Assembly (NCBI RefSeq): GCF_021532315.1
Contig: NZ_JAKGAO010000007.1
Location: 172,285 to 236,284 of the forward strand
Source of the DNA: Paenibacillus tarimensis
GTDB lineage: Bacteria; Bacillota; Bacilli; Paenibacillales; Paenibacillaceae
Direction: 5' to 3'
DNA length: 64,000 bases
The position numbers and the translations under genes are program-made. The notes below the pieces were generated by a model. It worked only from the letters and a program-made list of their open reading frames with translations, searched no databases and was not told the DNA's origin. Below, piece after piece: positions 35,532 to 44,976 of this stretch; positions within the stretch are counted from its first letter, which is position 1, and each line of letters opens with the position of its first letter.

Positions 35532-36722
35532 TTAATTGGCTGTAGTGGGAAGGGGCGCAGGCCCGGTAGTATCACCGAGAAGTACACGGGAGGATATACG
35601 TATATTCTCGAAGGGCCGGTGCGGGTTGCCCATCCTCCACAACAGCTGCTCGAATGCACGCTGGCCGAGATCTTTGCCTATTGCTTCTACGGTAGACAGG
35701 CGGAGCTGGACGGGGGAAGAGTCCCACCAGCGGGTCATGTGGTCAAAGCCGGTTACCGATATTTGACCGGGTATCCGAACATCCATCCGGGTTAAAATTT
35801 TACTCAGCTGCAGGGCGATCAGATCATTCGCGCAGACGAATGCGCTCGGCAGCTTAGGCATAGCGCGGATGGCTGGCTCAAGCTCTTCGGGACTATAATA
35901 ATGCTTGGGCATAGGCGAGACCAGGCAGTACTCCGGTTGAACGCCGATGCCTGCGTCAAACATAGCCCGCCTGAAGCCAAACCAGCGCTCGGTGAAGGAA
36001 CGGCAGTTGTCAATGTCGCCGATGAAGCCGATCTCCCGGTGCCCAAGCTGGAGCAAATGACCGGTGAGCTCGTATACGCTCTGTTCGCATTCCATCAGGA
36101 CGACATCACAATACAAGTCATTGGTTCCGATCCGGCAGTACCCGTCGATGGACACAGCCGGAATATTAAGGTCCTGAACTGCCTTTACGTAAGGAAAGTC
36201 GGTCAGCCCGGCTAGCAGAATACCGCCAAGCCGCGGATGTGCGAGCTTATCCAGGAGATTGCCTTCTTCTGCATCTTCAGCTGAGGCAAAGTGAAAGATC
36301 ATCTCGTAGTTATGCCTTCTCGCCGCTTCTTCCACACCGCGCAGCACATCCATCCAGTAGCCTTCATGCAGGACATCCTTGGACGAGTTAATGAGAAAAG
36401 CGAATGCTCTCCGCTGCCCGGTTTCGCCGGCGGCACTGACGCCTGTCGTGTTCCATGAAACATCCAGGCCTGAATGAGTGCCGTATAATGCCGGACCGGC
36501 TGTTTCGCTTCCCTGGCCGTCTTGGCTGCCAGGAGCAGCCAAGACGGCATGAGGTTTAAGCTTTTCCTTGAATGATTTGTAGCCGACACGTGCGGCTGCT
36601 TCCAGAACAGCCTGCCTGGTTTCCTCAGGTACGCTTGGATGCTGGTTTAATGCCTTGGAGACGGTTGTACGGGAGATATCCAGCATTTTGGCTATATCTT
36701 GTGTGGTATATTTCTTCTTCAT
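35532..36722 (-). CDS. LacI-family transcriptional regulator
   Basis: The ATG at 36722 has GGGGTG ahead on the minus strand. The 396-residue product has the LacI helix-turn-helix and hinge (TTQDIAKMLDISRTTVSKAL, then NQHPSVPEETRQAV) and a periplasmic-binding-like sensor domain (ILLAGLTDFPYVKAV, HREIGFIGDIDNCRSF, SAFVCANDLIALQL, ISVTGFDHM). A long spacer of about 60 residues separates the two, more than usual. It is divergent from the beta-mannosidase gene, so a mannoside-type inducer is likely; that is inference from context. Confidence 0.9.
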   Translation of the reverse strand: MKKKYTTQDIAKMLDISRTTVSKALNQHPSVPEETRQAVLEAAARVGYKSFKEKLKPHAVLAAPGSQDGQGSETAGPALYGTHSGLDVSWNTTGVSAAGETGQRRAFAFLINSSKDVLHEGYWMDVLRGVEEAARRHNYEMIFHFASAEDAEEGNLLDKLAHPRLGGILLAGLTDFPYVKAVQDLNIPAVSIDGYCRIGTNDLYCDVVLMECEQSVYELTGHLLQLGHREIGFIGDIDNCRSFTERWFGFRRAMFDAGIGVQPEYCLVSPMPKHYYSPEELEPAIRAMPKLPSAFVCANDLIALQLSKILTRMDVRIPGQISVTGFDHMTRWWDSSPVQLRLSTVEAIGKDLGQRAFEQLLWRMGNPHRPFENIRISSRVLLGDTTGPAPLPTTAN

Positions 36723-36775
36723 CAGGTACACCCCGGCAGTCAATATCGTCACAACTGCTGTCTATTATAACAGAA

Positions 36776-36789
36776 TAAAGCGCGCTTTA
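36776..36789. promoter_or_regulatory. LacI-type operator palindrome
   Basis: TAAAGCGCGCTTTA is a perfect 14-base palindrome with a central CG, as LacI-family operators have. It lies just upstream of a TATAAT for the lacI-type gene on the minus strand (plus coordinates 36764-36769), so it fits autorepression; the mannosidase start is 208 bases away. Confidence 0.6.
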
Positions 36790-36996
36790 ACGTATTTAAC
36801 AATTATACAGAGAAAATAGGGTTGTTATTTGAACAGAATGAACATAAATATCTGTTAAGTGTGTATACTTTGTGAAAAAAGGTCGTTATAATGGGGGCGA
36901 AAGCCGGTAAGGCCTTCCCTTAACGAGGAATGTAAAATAAGCCAGCGGATCATAATTTATTATGCCGGTTAACGGCACTTGAACAGGAGGTTCTCC

Positions 36997-39540
36997 ATGA
37001 ACGAGAAGCGGCTAGCACTTACAAACTGGAAGTTCAAGGCGGCAGATGAAGCGGAATGGCTTCAAGCCGTTGTTCCCGGATGTGTACACATGGATCTGCT
37101 TCGGAGCGGCAGAATCGACGCTCCCTTCTACGGTACGAATGAACGGGGACTGCAGTGGATCGACAAGAAGGACTGGGATTATGAAACAACGTTTGAGGTA
37201 GCAGAGGACATACTGGAACTGCCGCATATTGAGCTCGTGTTTGAAGGCCTGGATACATATGCGGATGTAAGCGTTAACGGTAAGCATGTACTTTCTGCGG
37301 ACAATATGTTCCGAGTATGGAAGGCCGATGTGAAGCCGCTGCTTCAGTCCGGAGTTAACCGGCTGCATGTCCGGTTTCGTTCCCCGATCATGGAGGATCT
37401 TCCGAAGCTGGAGCAATTAGGCTACCCGCTCCCGTCAACGAATGATCAATCCGAAACGGGTGGTCTCGGCGATAAGAAGGTCAGCATATTTGCCCGCAAA
37501 GCGCCCTACCACTATGGTTGGGATTGGGGCCCGCGTTTTGTGACAAGCGGAATATGGCGCGAGGTTCGGCTGGAAGCATGGACAGGCGGCCGGATCATTG
37601 ATTTGTTCATCAGGCAGGATCATATATCCGCCCAGGAGGCAAGAGTGACCGCTGTAGTGGAGGTTGAAACGGACGCTGCCTGGTCCGGCACACTGCATCT
37701 GGATACAGAAGGCTTCAACTGGCACACGGAAGTCCGGCTCTCGGCGGGTTCCAACACGGTAGAGCTGGAGGCTGTGATTCAAGAACCGGAGCTTTGGTGG
37801 AGCAGAGGACTTGGCAAGCAGCGGCTGTACACGTTCACGGCAGCGCTTCAAGATGGCGGCCGCGAAGTCGCCAGACGCAGCGCGCGAACCGGCCTGCGGT
37901 CTATCCGGCTGGTGCGGCAGAAGGATGCCGATGGAACGAGCTTTTATTTTGAGCTGAATGGTAAGCCTGTCTTCGCCAAGGGGGCCAATCATATTCCGAA
38001 TGACAGCTTCGTTACTGAGGTGACGGAGGAGCGTTACCGGCATGAGATCGCAAGTGCTGTGCAGTCCAATATGAACATGATCCGTGTCTGGGGCGGGGGA
38101 ATCTATGAAGCGGACCGCTTCTATGAGCTTTGCGATGAATATGGCCTACTGGTCTGGCAGGACTTCATGTTTGCCTGCAGCATGTACCCGGGAGACGAGG
38201 CATTTCTTGAGAATGTCCGGATCGAAGCGGAGCAGAACGTGAAGCGTCTGCGCAATCATCCGTCAATTGCACTCTGGTGCGGCAACAATGAGATCGATTC
38301 GGCGTGGGCCCATTATGATGAGAATGCGGGCTGGGGCTGGAAGCAGCAATATACCCATGAGCAGCGTGAGAAGCTGTGGGCCGATTATGAGGCGATCTTC
38401 CACCGAATCCTTCCGCTGGCAGTAAGCACATATGATCCGCTGGCTGATTATTGGCCTTCTTCACCGATGCAGGACCTGACTGGCGATATTAATCAGCATG
38501 CTCACCCGGAGAGTTCTACCGGCGATATTCATTACTGGGGTGTGTGGCACGCTGTCGAGCCGTTCGAGAATTATAAAACCAAGCTGGGCCGGTTCATGAG
38601 CGAATACGGGTTTCAATCTTTTCCGGAGGAGCGGACGGTCCGCACCTACGCAGAGGAAGCTGACATGGAGCTGGAGTCGGATGTAATGGTCTGCCATCAG
38701 CGGCATCCTTCGGGCAACAGACTGATTAAAGAGTATATGGAAATCTATCTCAAGGACCCGAAGGACTTTCCTTCCTTCCTGTATATGAGCCAGGTGCTTC
38801 AGGGAGAGGCTATGAAGATGGCCATTGAGGCACACCGCCGCCGGAAGCCCTATTGCATGGGAACGCTCTACTGGCAGCTTAATGACTGCTGGCCGGTTGC
38901 ATCCTGGGCGAGCATGGATTATTACGGGCGCTGGAAGGCTGCCCAGTATTATATCCGCTCAAGCATGAAGGATATATCCGTGTCCATCGATTCCGAAGAC
39001 AGCCGGATTGATATCCACGTTATGTCGGACCTGCCTGAAGCGCTGGACGGAACCCTGCTTATTAATGTTTATCAGTTCGACGGAACGGTCATTCGTTCAC
39101 TGGCTGTTCCGGCTGCTCTTCAGCCTAACAGTACGGCAGTAATGTATTCCGCACCGGCTGCAGAGCTGTATGGCGATTATGATCCGGCGGAAGTTGTCCT
39201 GCAGGCTACGCTTACCGGCGAAAGCGGGATACTGGACCGTAAGGAGCACTATTTTGTACCCTCTAAAGAGATTAAGCTGGCAAAGCCGGCGATTCAGATT
39301 ACGGAGGTGCTTGGCACAGAAGGTGTCTTCTATAGGCTGGAGACGAATGTGCTCGCGAAGCAGGTATGGCTGCAGGCTGCGCAGGAAGGTATCTTTACCG
39401 ACAACTTCTTCGATCTGGTTCCGGGCGTGCCTGTAACCGTACAATTCCTAGCCCGCGGCATGGAAGACAAGGCATTCGCGCCGGCCGCTGCAGAATCGCT
39501 GGAGCTGCGTTCAATGGCAGATTTCGTGTCTCTTAATTGA
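36997..39540 (+). CDS. Beta-mannosidase (glycoside hydrolase family 2)
   Basis: ATG 36997 is used because AGGAGG lies seven bases before it, inside the longer open frame. The 847-residue enzyme has the GH2 order: jelly-roll sugar-binding domain (IELVFEGLDTYADVSVNG), Ig-like domain, and TIM barrel with WGGGIYEADRFYELCDEYGL. The acid/base Glu is in WCGNNEID (about Glu432) and the nucleophile in FMSEYGFQS (about Glu536), both typical of beta-mannosidases. The YWQLNDCWPVASW motif is also diagnostic. No signal peptide, so it cleaves imported manno-oligosaccharides in the cytosol. Confidence 0.93.
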   Translation: MNEKRLALTNWKFKAADEAEWLQAVVPGCVHMDLLRSGRIDAPFYGTNERGLQWIDKKDWDYETTFEVAEDILELPHIELVFEGLDTYADVSVNGKHVLSADNMFRVWKADVKPLLQSGVNRLHVRFRSPIMEDLPKLEQLGYPLPSTNDQSETGGLGDKKVSIFARKAPYHYGWDWGPRFVTSGIWREVRLEAWTGGRIIDLFIRQDHISAQEARVTAVVEVETDAAWSGTLHLDTEGFNWHTEVRLSAGSNTVELEAVIQEPELWWSRGLGKQRLYTFTAALQDGGREVARRSARTGLRSIRLVRQKDADGTSFYFELNGKPVFAKGANHIPNDSFVTEVTEERYRHEIASAVQSNMNMIRVWGGGIYEADRFYELCDEYGLLVWQDFMFACSMYPGDEAFLENVRIEAEQNVKRLRNHPSIALWCGNNEIDSAWAHYDENAGWGWKQQYTHEQREKLWADYEAIFHRILPLAVSTYDPLADYWPSSPMQDLTGDINQHAHPESSTGDIHYWGVWHAVEPFENYKTKLGRFMSEYGFQSFPEERTVRTYAEEADMELESDVMVCHQRHPSGNRLIKEYMEIYLKDPKDFPSFLYMSQVLQGEAMKMAIEAHRRRKPYCMGTLYWQLNDCWPVASWASMDYYGRWKAAQYYIRSSMKDISVSIDSEDSRIDIHVMSDLPEALDGTLLINVYQFDGTVIRSLAVPAALQPNSTAVMYSAPAAELYGDYDPAEVVLQATLTGESGILDRKEHYFVPSKEIKLAKPAIQITEVLGTEGVFYRLETNVLAKQVWLQAAQEGIFTDNFFDLVPGVPVTVQFLARGMEDKAFAPAAAESLELRSMADFVSLN

Positions 39541-39597
39541 GAACAGACGTAACACCCTGCCGTTATAAGCAACAGCAATCCCAGTTATACACTCGAT

Positions 39598-40095
39598 TTG
39601 TCATGGATAGCAGATCAGTTATCGGACTATCTCACCTCAAGCAACACAAGCGGCCGCTTCCGAAGCATCGCCAATCAGACGGATGATTTCTACGGCGTGG
39701 CCGTATACGACAAGCTTGTGCAGCATTACGAAAGGGAAACACGCGAGCAGCATGAAATCGATCTACGGCCGCTATATCTATTGTGGGAACACAAAAAGCT
39801 GATGCTTCACCGTATGATTTTCCTGGAGGAACGGGGTTATCTGAATAAAGGCGGTCTTACGGCTCCTTACACTGCTGTGGAGAGGAAAGCCAATAATCTT
39901 CTCAATCTGTTCATCAGAAGCAAGCTGGTAAACAGCAGTGCCTCAAACTATGAGCTGCTCGGCAAGCTGAAGGAGCTTCTAGCCCGCTTGAAAGAAGAGG
40001 AAGAAGCCACACTGTCGCGCATGCTGGTGCAGATTAATGATGGCGTAAGGCAGATACAGCGGCAGGAAATGAGTGACAGTGCGAAGAAACCATAA
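39598..40095 (+). CDS. Unknown helical protein with unclear start
   Basis: The frame is open from 39553. The first possible start is TTG 39598, with no ribosome binding site in front; the ATG at 39603 is out of frame. The 165-residue product is strongly helical and charged (RETREQHEIDLRPLYLLWEH, EEEEATLSRMLVQINDGVRQ), without membrane segments. It lies between the mannosidase and the AXE1 esterase, 57 bases after the former. It might be translated from a weak start or be 5'-truncated. Not recognised. Confidence 0.5.
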   Translation: MSWIADQLSDYLTSSNTSGRFRSIANQTDDFYGVAVYDKLVQHYERETREQHEIDLRPLYLLWEHKKLMLHRMIFLEERGYLNKGGLTAPYTAVERKANNLLNLFIRSKLVNSSASNYELLGKLKELLARLKEEEEATLSRMLVQINDGVRQIQRQEMSDSAKKP

Positions 40096-40129
40096 TAGGC
40101 ATATATACTGGACGATGGGGTGGTAACGA

Positions 40130-41092
40130 ATGGCACAGCCATATGATCTTCCGCTGCACGAGCTGGAAAGGTATAAACCGGAGTTAACAAAAGAGCAGGA
40201 TTTCGACAAGTTCTGGGAAAAGACGCTTGAGGAGCTGAACCGTGTTCCGCTTGAGGTAGAGATGACACCGCACGATTATCCTGCCAAAGGCGTCTCCGTT
40301 CACCGCATCGCATTCAGAAGTTACGGCGGTGCGCGTATCGAGGGCTGGCTGGCTATGCCTAAGGGGAAAGGACCGCATCCCGGTCTGGCCTTGTTCCATG
40401 GGTACAACTGGGCGATGGACGGCAATCTGCATGATACCGTCAACTGGGCGGCCCATGGCTATGCGGCCTTGCAGATGTTCTGCCGGGGCCAGCATGGGGG
40501 CAGTCAGGATACGACCATCTATTCCAACGGCGGACCGGCCGGGTGGATGACGCGAGGCATCCTGTCACCGGAAGAATATTATTACCGCGCCGTCTATATG
40601 GATACAGTCCGTGCGGTCGAGGTGCTGGCTTCGCTGGAGCAGGTGGATGCATCCCGAATTGGCGTTTGCGGGGGCAGTCAGGGCGGGGCGCTGACTTTGG
40701 CTGCTGCTGCATTCTCTCCGATTCCTGTAGTTGCGACAGCGGATTACCCGTATTTATCGAACTTTAACCGGGCGATCGATATTACGCCGGAAGGCCCTTA
40801 CGGCGAGCTGAACGAATATTTCAGGAAGGTAGGGGGAGATCCGGAGATTGAGCAGCAGGCGAAGCGGACGCTTTCCTACTTTGACATCATGAATCTGGCA
40901 GGCCGTGTAAGCTGCCGTACTTGGATGTCGGTCGGTCTCGTGGATGTGATCACGCCGCCTTCCACTATCTTTGCTGTCTATAATCATCTAACCTGCCAGA
41001 AGCAAATATCGGTGAACCGGTATTTCGGTCATGAGTTTATTCCGCGTGCGCATGAGGAGCGTTTGCGCGTGCTGCTGGAAACAATCGGCTGA
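40130..41092 (+). CDS. Acetyl xylan esterase / cephalosporin-C deacetylase (AXE1, CE7 family)
   Basis: The 320-residue alpha/beta hydrolase has the CE7 features: FYDLPLHELERYKP-like MAQPYDLPLHELERYKPE at the N-terminus, CRGQ (RGQHGG) in the core, catalytic Ser183 in GGSQGG, Asp in VGLVDVITPPST and His in YFGHE. CE7 enzymes remove acetyl groups from xylo-oligosaccharides and small esters in the cytosol. Neighbours suggest service in hemicellulose use with the mannosidase. Confidence 0.92.
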   Translation: MAQPYDLPLHELERYKPELTKEQDFDKFWEKTLEELNRVPLEVEMTPHDYPAKGVSVHRIAFRSYGGARIEGWLAMPKGKGPHPGLALFHGYNWAMDGNLHDTVNWAAHGYAALQMFCRGQHGGSQDTTIYSNGGPAGWMTRGILSPEEYYYRAVYMDTVRAVEVLASLEQVDASRIGVCGGSQGGALTLAAAAFSPIPVVATADYPYLSNFNRAIDITPEGPYGELNEYFRKVGGDPEIEQQAKRTLSYFDIMNLAGRVSCRTWMSVGLVDVITPPSTIFAVYNHLTCQKQISVNRYFGHEFIPRAHEERLRVLLETIG

Positions 41093-41129
41093 GTTGGGGC
41101 AGGTCGAGCTTGAACGTTAAAAACTCGAA

Positions 41130-41178
41130 CAAAGTCCCGCCTGACACGCTAAATCTAGCGCGTCAGGCGGGACTTTAT
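41130..41178. terminator. Bidirectional terminator between the esterase and AIM24 genes
   Basis: AAAGTCCCGCCTGAC pairs with GTCAGGCGGGACTTT around an inner GCTAAATCTAGC stem, with A and T flanks on both sides. Confidence 0.85.
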
Positions 41179-41190
41179 AATGTGGATTAT

Positions 41191-41880
41191 CTATTTAATA
41201 TAGACACCGCCGAAGGGCAGCAGCTCCCGCAGCAGCCGCTTGATAAAACCGCCTCCCTGCAGCTCTTCAGCGAGTGCATGGTCGCGGGAGCCGGTCTGAA
41301 TAAGGACCGGGCCTCTGCCCGTAAGCTGCCACTGCACGTTCATGTGCTGGCTGGCAATTTGATTGCCGTAGACGGAGAGCTTCACGCGGGCGGATTCCGG
41401 ATAGGCTACAAGCGATCCGGCTTCCACGAACAGCGGCGTATCCGGCTGCAGCTGCATGGGAACCAGATCACCAGTTGTAATCACACCCAGCTGACCGGGA
41501 CCGCTAAACCGGATGCGAATGAGTTCTCGTGTAATCCAGGCGGTCTTGATCTTCTGGACCCGTGTCGCTGTTCCGATGCCTTCGGTGAAGAAGAGCACAT
41601 GGCGAAAGTCAAACAGCAGATCGCCGCCCTCCTCAATATCGATGGTCTGCAGCATGCAGCCCGGAGGAAGACCGATAATAAATTCGGAAGGTCCCCTCAT
41701 CCGGGATCGAATCCAGCGCTTCTTGCGATAGGCATCGGCGAGATCGGTGATCTTGTCTTCGCGATGTCCGGGAGGGCCTTGGTAAGCGACCACGGATTTG
41801 GGGTGCAGCACATGAAGTACCTCTCCATCCTCCAGCTCAACCCGGACATGACCGACAGGCTGCGGGGCTGTTACCTTCAC
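41191..41880 (-). CDS. AIM24 family (DUF124/TIGR00266-type) protein
   Basis: I start at GTG 41880, which overlaps the TGA of the upstream gene (GTGA) and follows GGGCGGGGG; the frame is open further up but that part overlaps the neighbour. The 229-residue product shows the AIM24 double-stranded beta-helix with LFDFRHVLFFTEGI, SGPGQLGVITTGDLVPM, DTPLFVEAGSLVAYPES and VLIQTGSRD. Bacterial members are of unknown role. It is translationally coupled to the coiled-coil membrane protein. Confidence 0.85.
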   Translation of the reverse strand: MKVTAPQPVGHVRVELEDGEVLHVLHPKSVVAYQGPPGHREDKITDLADAYRKKRWIRSRMRGPSEFIIGLPPGCMLQTIDIEEGGDLLFDFRHVLFFTEGIGTATRVQKIKTAWITRELIRIRFSGPGQLGVITTGDLVPMQLQPDTPLFVEAGSLVAYPESARVKLSVYGNQIASQHMNVQWQLTGRGPVLIQTGSRDHALAEELQGGGFIKRLLRELLPFGGVYIK

Positions 41881-42365
41881 AGGATGGAACCCCCGCCCGT
41901 CTGCTTCTGTCTGCGCCATACGAGATAGCGCCATACACGGACCGACAGCAGATACAACAGCCCCATCCCGGCAAATACCAGCACGGACTGGGCAATTTTT
42001 CGCGTGAAGGAAGCCCGTTCAGCCTGACTTTTCTCCATTGCCGCAAGTCTGTCTGCAAGCTGAGCGTTCTGCTCGCTGAGCACTTCATTGCGCTGCCTGT
42101 ACTCCTCATTCTGGCGGAGCAGCTCCTGCTGCTGACTGGCATACAGCTCTGCAGCCCGCTCGGCCTTCTCCATCTGCTGCTCCAGGGCGGCCTGGGTTTC
42201 TAAGTATTTTGACTGCAGCTCCTCCACCTTCTCGGGTGCGTTATAAATATCCTTGATCCTGTCCATAACACCGGCTTTAGCAGGATGGATGAAGAAGGGC
42301 AGAAGAAACAGGCAGGCGGTCAGGAGCAAGGATGCGGTGACTGTTCGACTGGTCAAGGTTATCAT
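41877..42365 (-). CDS. Membrane protein with central coiled coil
   Basis: The 162-residue product has an N-terminal signal or anchor (TASLLLTACLFLLPFFIHPA), a long charged Gln/Glu-rich coiled coil (about residues 45-115, LRQNEEYRQRNEVLSEQNAQ), and a second helix (SVLVFAGMGLLYLLSV) with an Arg-rich tail. It is likely extracytoplasmic in the middle. Unknown function; probably works with the AIM24 protein. Confidence 0.65.
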   Translation of the reverse strand: MITLTSRTVTASLLLTACLFLLPFFIHPAKAGVMDRIKDIYNAPEKVEELQSKYLETQAALEQQMEKAERAAELYASQQQELLRQNEEYRQRNEVLSEQNAQLADRLAAMEKSQAERASFTRKIAQSVLVFAGMGLLYLLSVRVWRYLVWRRQKQTGGGSIL

Positions 42366-42748
42366 TCCTTTCTTTTAACGGGACTAAAAGGACAAGCCCT
42401 GATGTCATTGTACCTTGTTTTCCGGCATAAATGAACGGCAAACTACAGGCTTCGCTCGCCAAAGACAGCTGGTCTGCTCGCCCGCAGCCCATTAAAGGCA
42501 TGTACTATTTAAAACGTTAAGGAACGTATTTTGTTTCAATTGTTTCCGGACGGGCGGAGCGAGGGGCCCTAGAGCCAAAAAGCTGAGGCAGACCATGAAA
42601 GCCATGCCTTTAGGGGCATGCTTCGCATGATACGGCCCTAAACAGGGGAGAAGGCTGATTGACGGCAGTACAGCAGCGCTCTAAACTGTGTGTACTGTTA
42701 ACAAAGCCCGTTTGAGGCGACTCAGGCGGATAGAGGAGAAATCATACT
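42366..42748 (+). promoter_or_regulatory. Long leader region before the Fsr-type gene, with a structured element
   Basis: A compact fold lies at 42609-42642: outer arms TTTAGGG and CCCTAAA enclose a CATGC-TTC-GCATG hairpin and an ATACGG bulge. A further GGCA/TGCC helix just before it is possible. I could not match it to a known riboswitch class. The rest holds no supported ORF. Confidence 0.4.
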
Positions 42749-43990
42749 ATGCAAACAGCTGCATCATCACGCACGGCTGCGGCCGTCACGCAGTCCACTG
42801 TTTATTCCATGCTCTTCGCCATTAGTATCGTACATATGCTGAATGACTCCATGCAGACGGTTGTCACGGCCATGTATCCCGTTTTCAAGGGGGCGCTGAA
42901 TCTGTCTTATACTCAAATTGGCTGGATCGGATTTGCGCTTAACATGACGTCATCTGTACTGCAGCCTCTTGTTGGGGTATATTCCGACAAGCGCCCGACG
43001 CCATCCATGCTGCCGTTTGGCATGGGGCTCAGCCTGATTGGTATAGCCGGGATAGCGCTCGCACCTAACTTTTGGCTGCTGCTGGCGAGCGTCATGTTCG
43101 TCGGATTTGGCTCAGCGATCTTTCATCCTGAAGGTTCACGGGTCGTATTCTTCGCCGCGGGCGGCAGAAGAGGGCTTGCCCAGTCCATCTATCAGGTGGG
43201 CGGGAATGCGGGGCAGGCGCTTGCGCCTCTGATGACCTTGTTGATTTTCATTCCGCTAGGACAGATTGGCGCGATCTGGGCCACCGCTTTGGCGGCGGCG
43301 GCTATCCTTGTCCTGCTGGCTATCGTGCCTTGGTATAGAACTCAGCTGGCCGAGAGGGGCAGGCCTGTCAAGAAGCGGAAGCAGGCTGCTTCGCGCACAG
43401 AGCTGCCTATAGGCAGCGGGTCAGCCGGAGTTAACCGCCGGGTAGGCCTTGCGATGTTCCTACTGGTGTTTATTGTGTTTGCAAGGTCCTGGTACGCGGC
43501 GGGAATCGTCAATTATTATCAGTTCTATCTGCGTGATATCTATGGCATCCGGATCGAGAACGCACAAATTCCGCTGTTCCTGTACATGGCCGCAGGTGTG
43601 GCAGGCACTTATTTCGGCGGGCTGTGGGGAGACAAATACGGGCGTAAACGGATGATTGTTTTCTCCATAGTCGGAGCTATTCCGTTCGCACTGCTGCTGC
43701 CGCATCTGCCGCTGATGTGGGTATATCCGGTTGTCGTGCTGCTTGGCTTTATCATCATGTCCGGTTTCTCTGTCAGTGTTGTCTACGCGCAGGAGCTGCT
43801 GCCGGGAAATGTCGGTATGGCCTCAGGCCTGATCGTCGGACTCGCATTCGGCATGGGGGCAATCGGGGGGCTGGCGATAGGCTCAGCTGGCGATGTATGG
43901 GGCATGGAGCCTGTCATGATCGCATGCAGCCTGCTGCCGCTGCTCGGCCTGCTGTCCTTCCTGCTTCCGAAGGACGCGCCGCGGCAGTGA
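42749..43990 (+). CDS. MFS transporter, fosmidomycin-resistance (Fsr) type
   Basis: The 413-residue protein has twelve helices. Fsr-type marks are MLNDSMQTVVTAMYPVFKG in the first helix, GSAIFHPEGSRVVFFAAGGR with the FHPE motif, and YQVGGNAGQALAPL. The middle loop is basic. These exporters act on fosmidomycin and other compounds; the actual substrate cannot be read from sequence. GAGGAGA precedes the ATG. A terminator shared with the convergent MerR gene follows. Confidence 0.88.
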   Translation: MQTAASSRTAAAVTQSTVYSMLFAISIVHMLNDSMQTVVTAMYPVFKGALNLSYTQIGWIGFALNMTSSVLQPLVGVYSDKRPTPSMLPFGMGLSLIGIAGIALAPNFWLLLASVMFVGFGSAIFHPEGSRVVFFAAGGRRGLAQSIYQVGGNAGQALAPLMTLLIFIPLGQIGAIWATALAAAAILVLLAIVPWYRTQLAERGRPVKKRKQAASRTELPIGSGSAGVNRRVGLAMFLLVFIVFARSWYAAGIVNYYQFYLRDIYGIRIENAQIPLFLYMAAGVAGTYFGGLWGDKYGRKRMIVFSIVGAIPFALLLPHLPLMWVYPVVVLLGFIIMSGFSVSVVYAQELLPGNVGMASGLIVGLAFGMGAIGGLAIGSAGDVWGMEPVMIACSLLPLLGLLSFLLPKDAPRQ

Positions 43991-44016
43991 GGAAAGTAAA
44001 TATATTATCAACAAAC

Positions 44017-44060
44017 GGACGGCACCATGGAGCAGTAAACCTGCTGTATGGTGCCGTCCT
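44017..44060. terminator. Bidirectional terminator between the Fsr-type and MerR genes
   Basis: GGACGGCACCAT (44017-44028) pairs with ATGGTGCCGTCC (44048-44059). Confidence 0.75.
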
Positions 44061-44075
44061 GTATGCTTTCAGTTC

Positions 44076-44840
44076 TCAATCAGCTGCTTGCTGCTGGCGT
44101 GCCGCGAATAACTGCATGGCCTCCCGCATGTAATCCGCCAGCCGCGGATGGTAGCTGTCATACAGCTTCCGGAAATCCGGATGCTCCACGTAGAGATCGC
44201 CAAGACCGCTGTACATCGCAGGCGATGGATCATAGAAGCGGCTGACGACATCATAATGCCGCCTTACGAGCTCCTGTACTTCTTCCTCATCTGGCTGAGC
44301 CCCCTGCTCAAGCAGCCCGGTAAAGGCCCGGTGAAGTTGATCATATTCCTTCTGAACAGCCTCATAATCACCGCTGTTCCAGTCCTTTACGCGGCTTTTG
44401 CTCTCGTCTACCGGCTTATCGCCGTATTTCGCGCGTATCTCCTTCTCATACTGTTCCTGCTTTCGGGCGTCGAATCCGCGGTACAATTCCTCATCGCTCA
44501 TGTCCGCATCTCCCTTCAATTGTCGGATCGTACGGTCAATAGTTGTGACAAGCATATCTAACCGGTCTTTTTTCTCAAGCAGGTGACGCCGGTGCCCTTG
44601 CAGCGTCTGTATCTTGTCTTCTGATCCGGCTGCGAGCAGCGTCTGCAGATCGGCAAGCGGGACATCAAGCTCGCGGTAGAAGAGAATGCTCTGCAGCTGA
44701 AGGAGCTGCTCGCGCTCATAATACCGGTACCCGTTGTCTCCGTAATAGGCCGGCTTCAGCAAGCCGATCTCATCATAATAGTGCAGAGTCCGCACGCTGA
44801 CGCCCGAGAGCTTAGCCAGCTGCTTCACCGTATAAGCCAC
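44076..44840 (-). CDS. MerR-family regulator with TipAS antibiotic-recognition domain
   Basis: The 254-residue protein has the MerR winged helix (YTVKQLAKLSGVSVRTLHYY, then DEIGLLKP, NGYRYY), a dimerisation helix to about residue 115, and a TipAS-like C-terminal domain with helical stretches (HRAFTGLLEQG, VQELVRRHYDVVSRFYDPSP). In TipA the domain binds thiopeptide antibiotics. GGAGGTGATG lies before the start. It may control efflux genes; the convergent fsr-type gene is the nearest. Confidence 0.9.
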   Translation of the reverse strand: MAYTVKQLAKLSGVSVRTLHYYDEIGLLKPAYYGDNGYRYYEREQLLQLQSILFYRELDVPLADLQTLLAAGSEDKIQTLQGHRRHLLEKKDRLDMLVTTIDRTIRQLKGDADMSDEELYRGFDARKQEQYEKEIRAKYGDKPVDESKSRVKDWNSGDYEAVQKEYDQLHRAFTGLLEQGAQPDEEEVQELVRRHYDVVSRFYDPSPAMYSGLGDLYVEHPDFRKLYDSYHPRLADYMREAMQLFAARQQQAAD

Positions 44841-44976
44841 CGATCATCACCTCCTTGGAATAACAATAAAGGATCACGCAGCGTGAGGGTCAACAGGATA
44901 GCTGCAAAAAAACGGACTCCCCGGATAATCGGGAAGGTCCGGTATGGTGAAATGCTGTAAAGGGAGCCGCTGCTTC

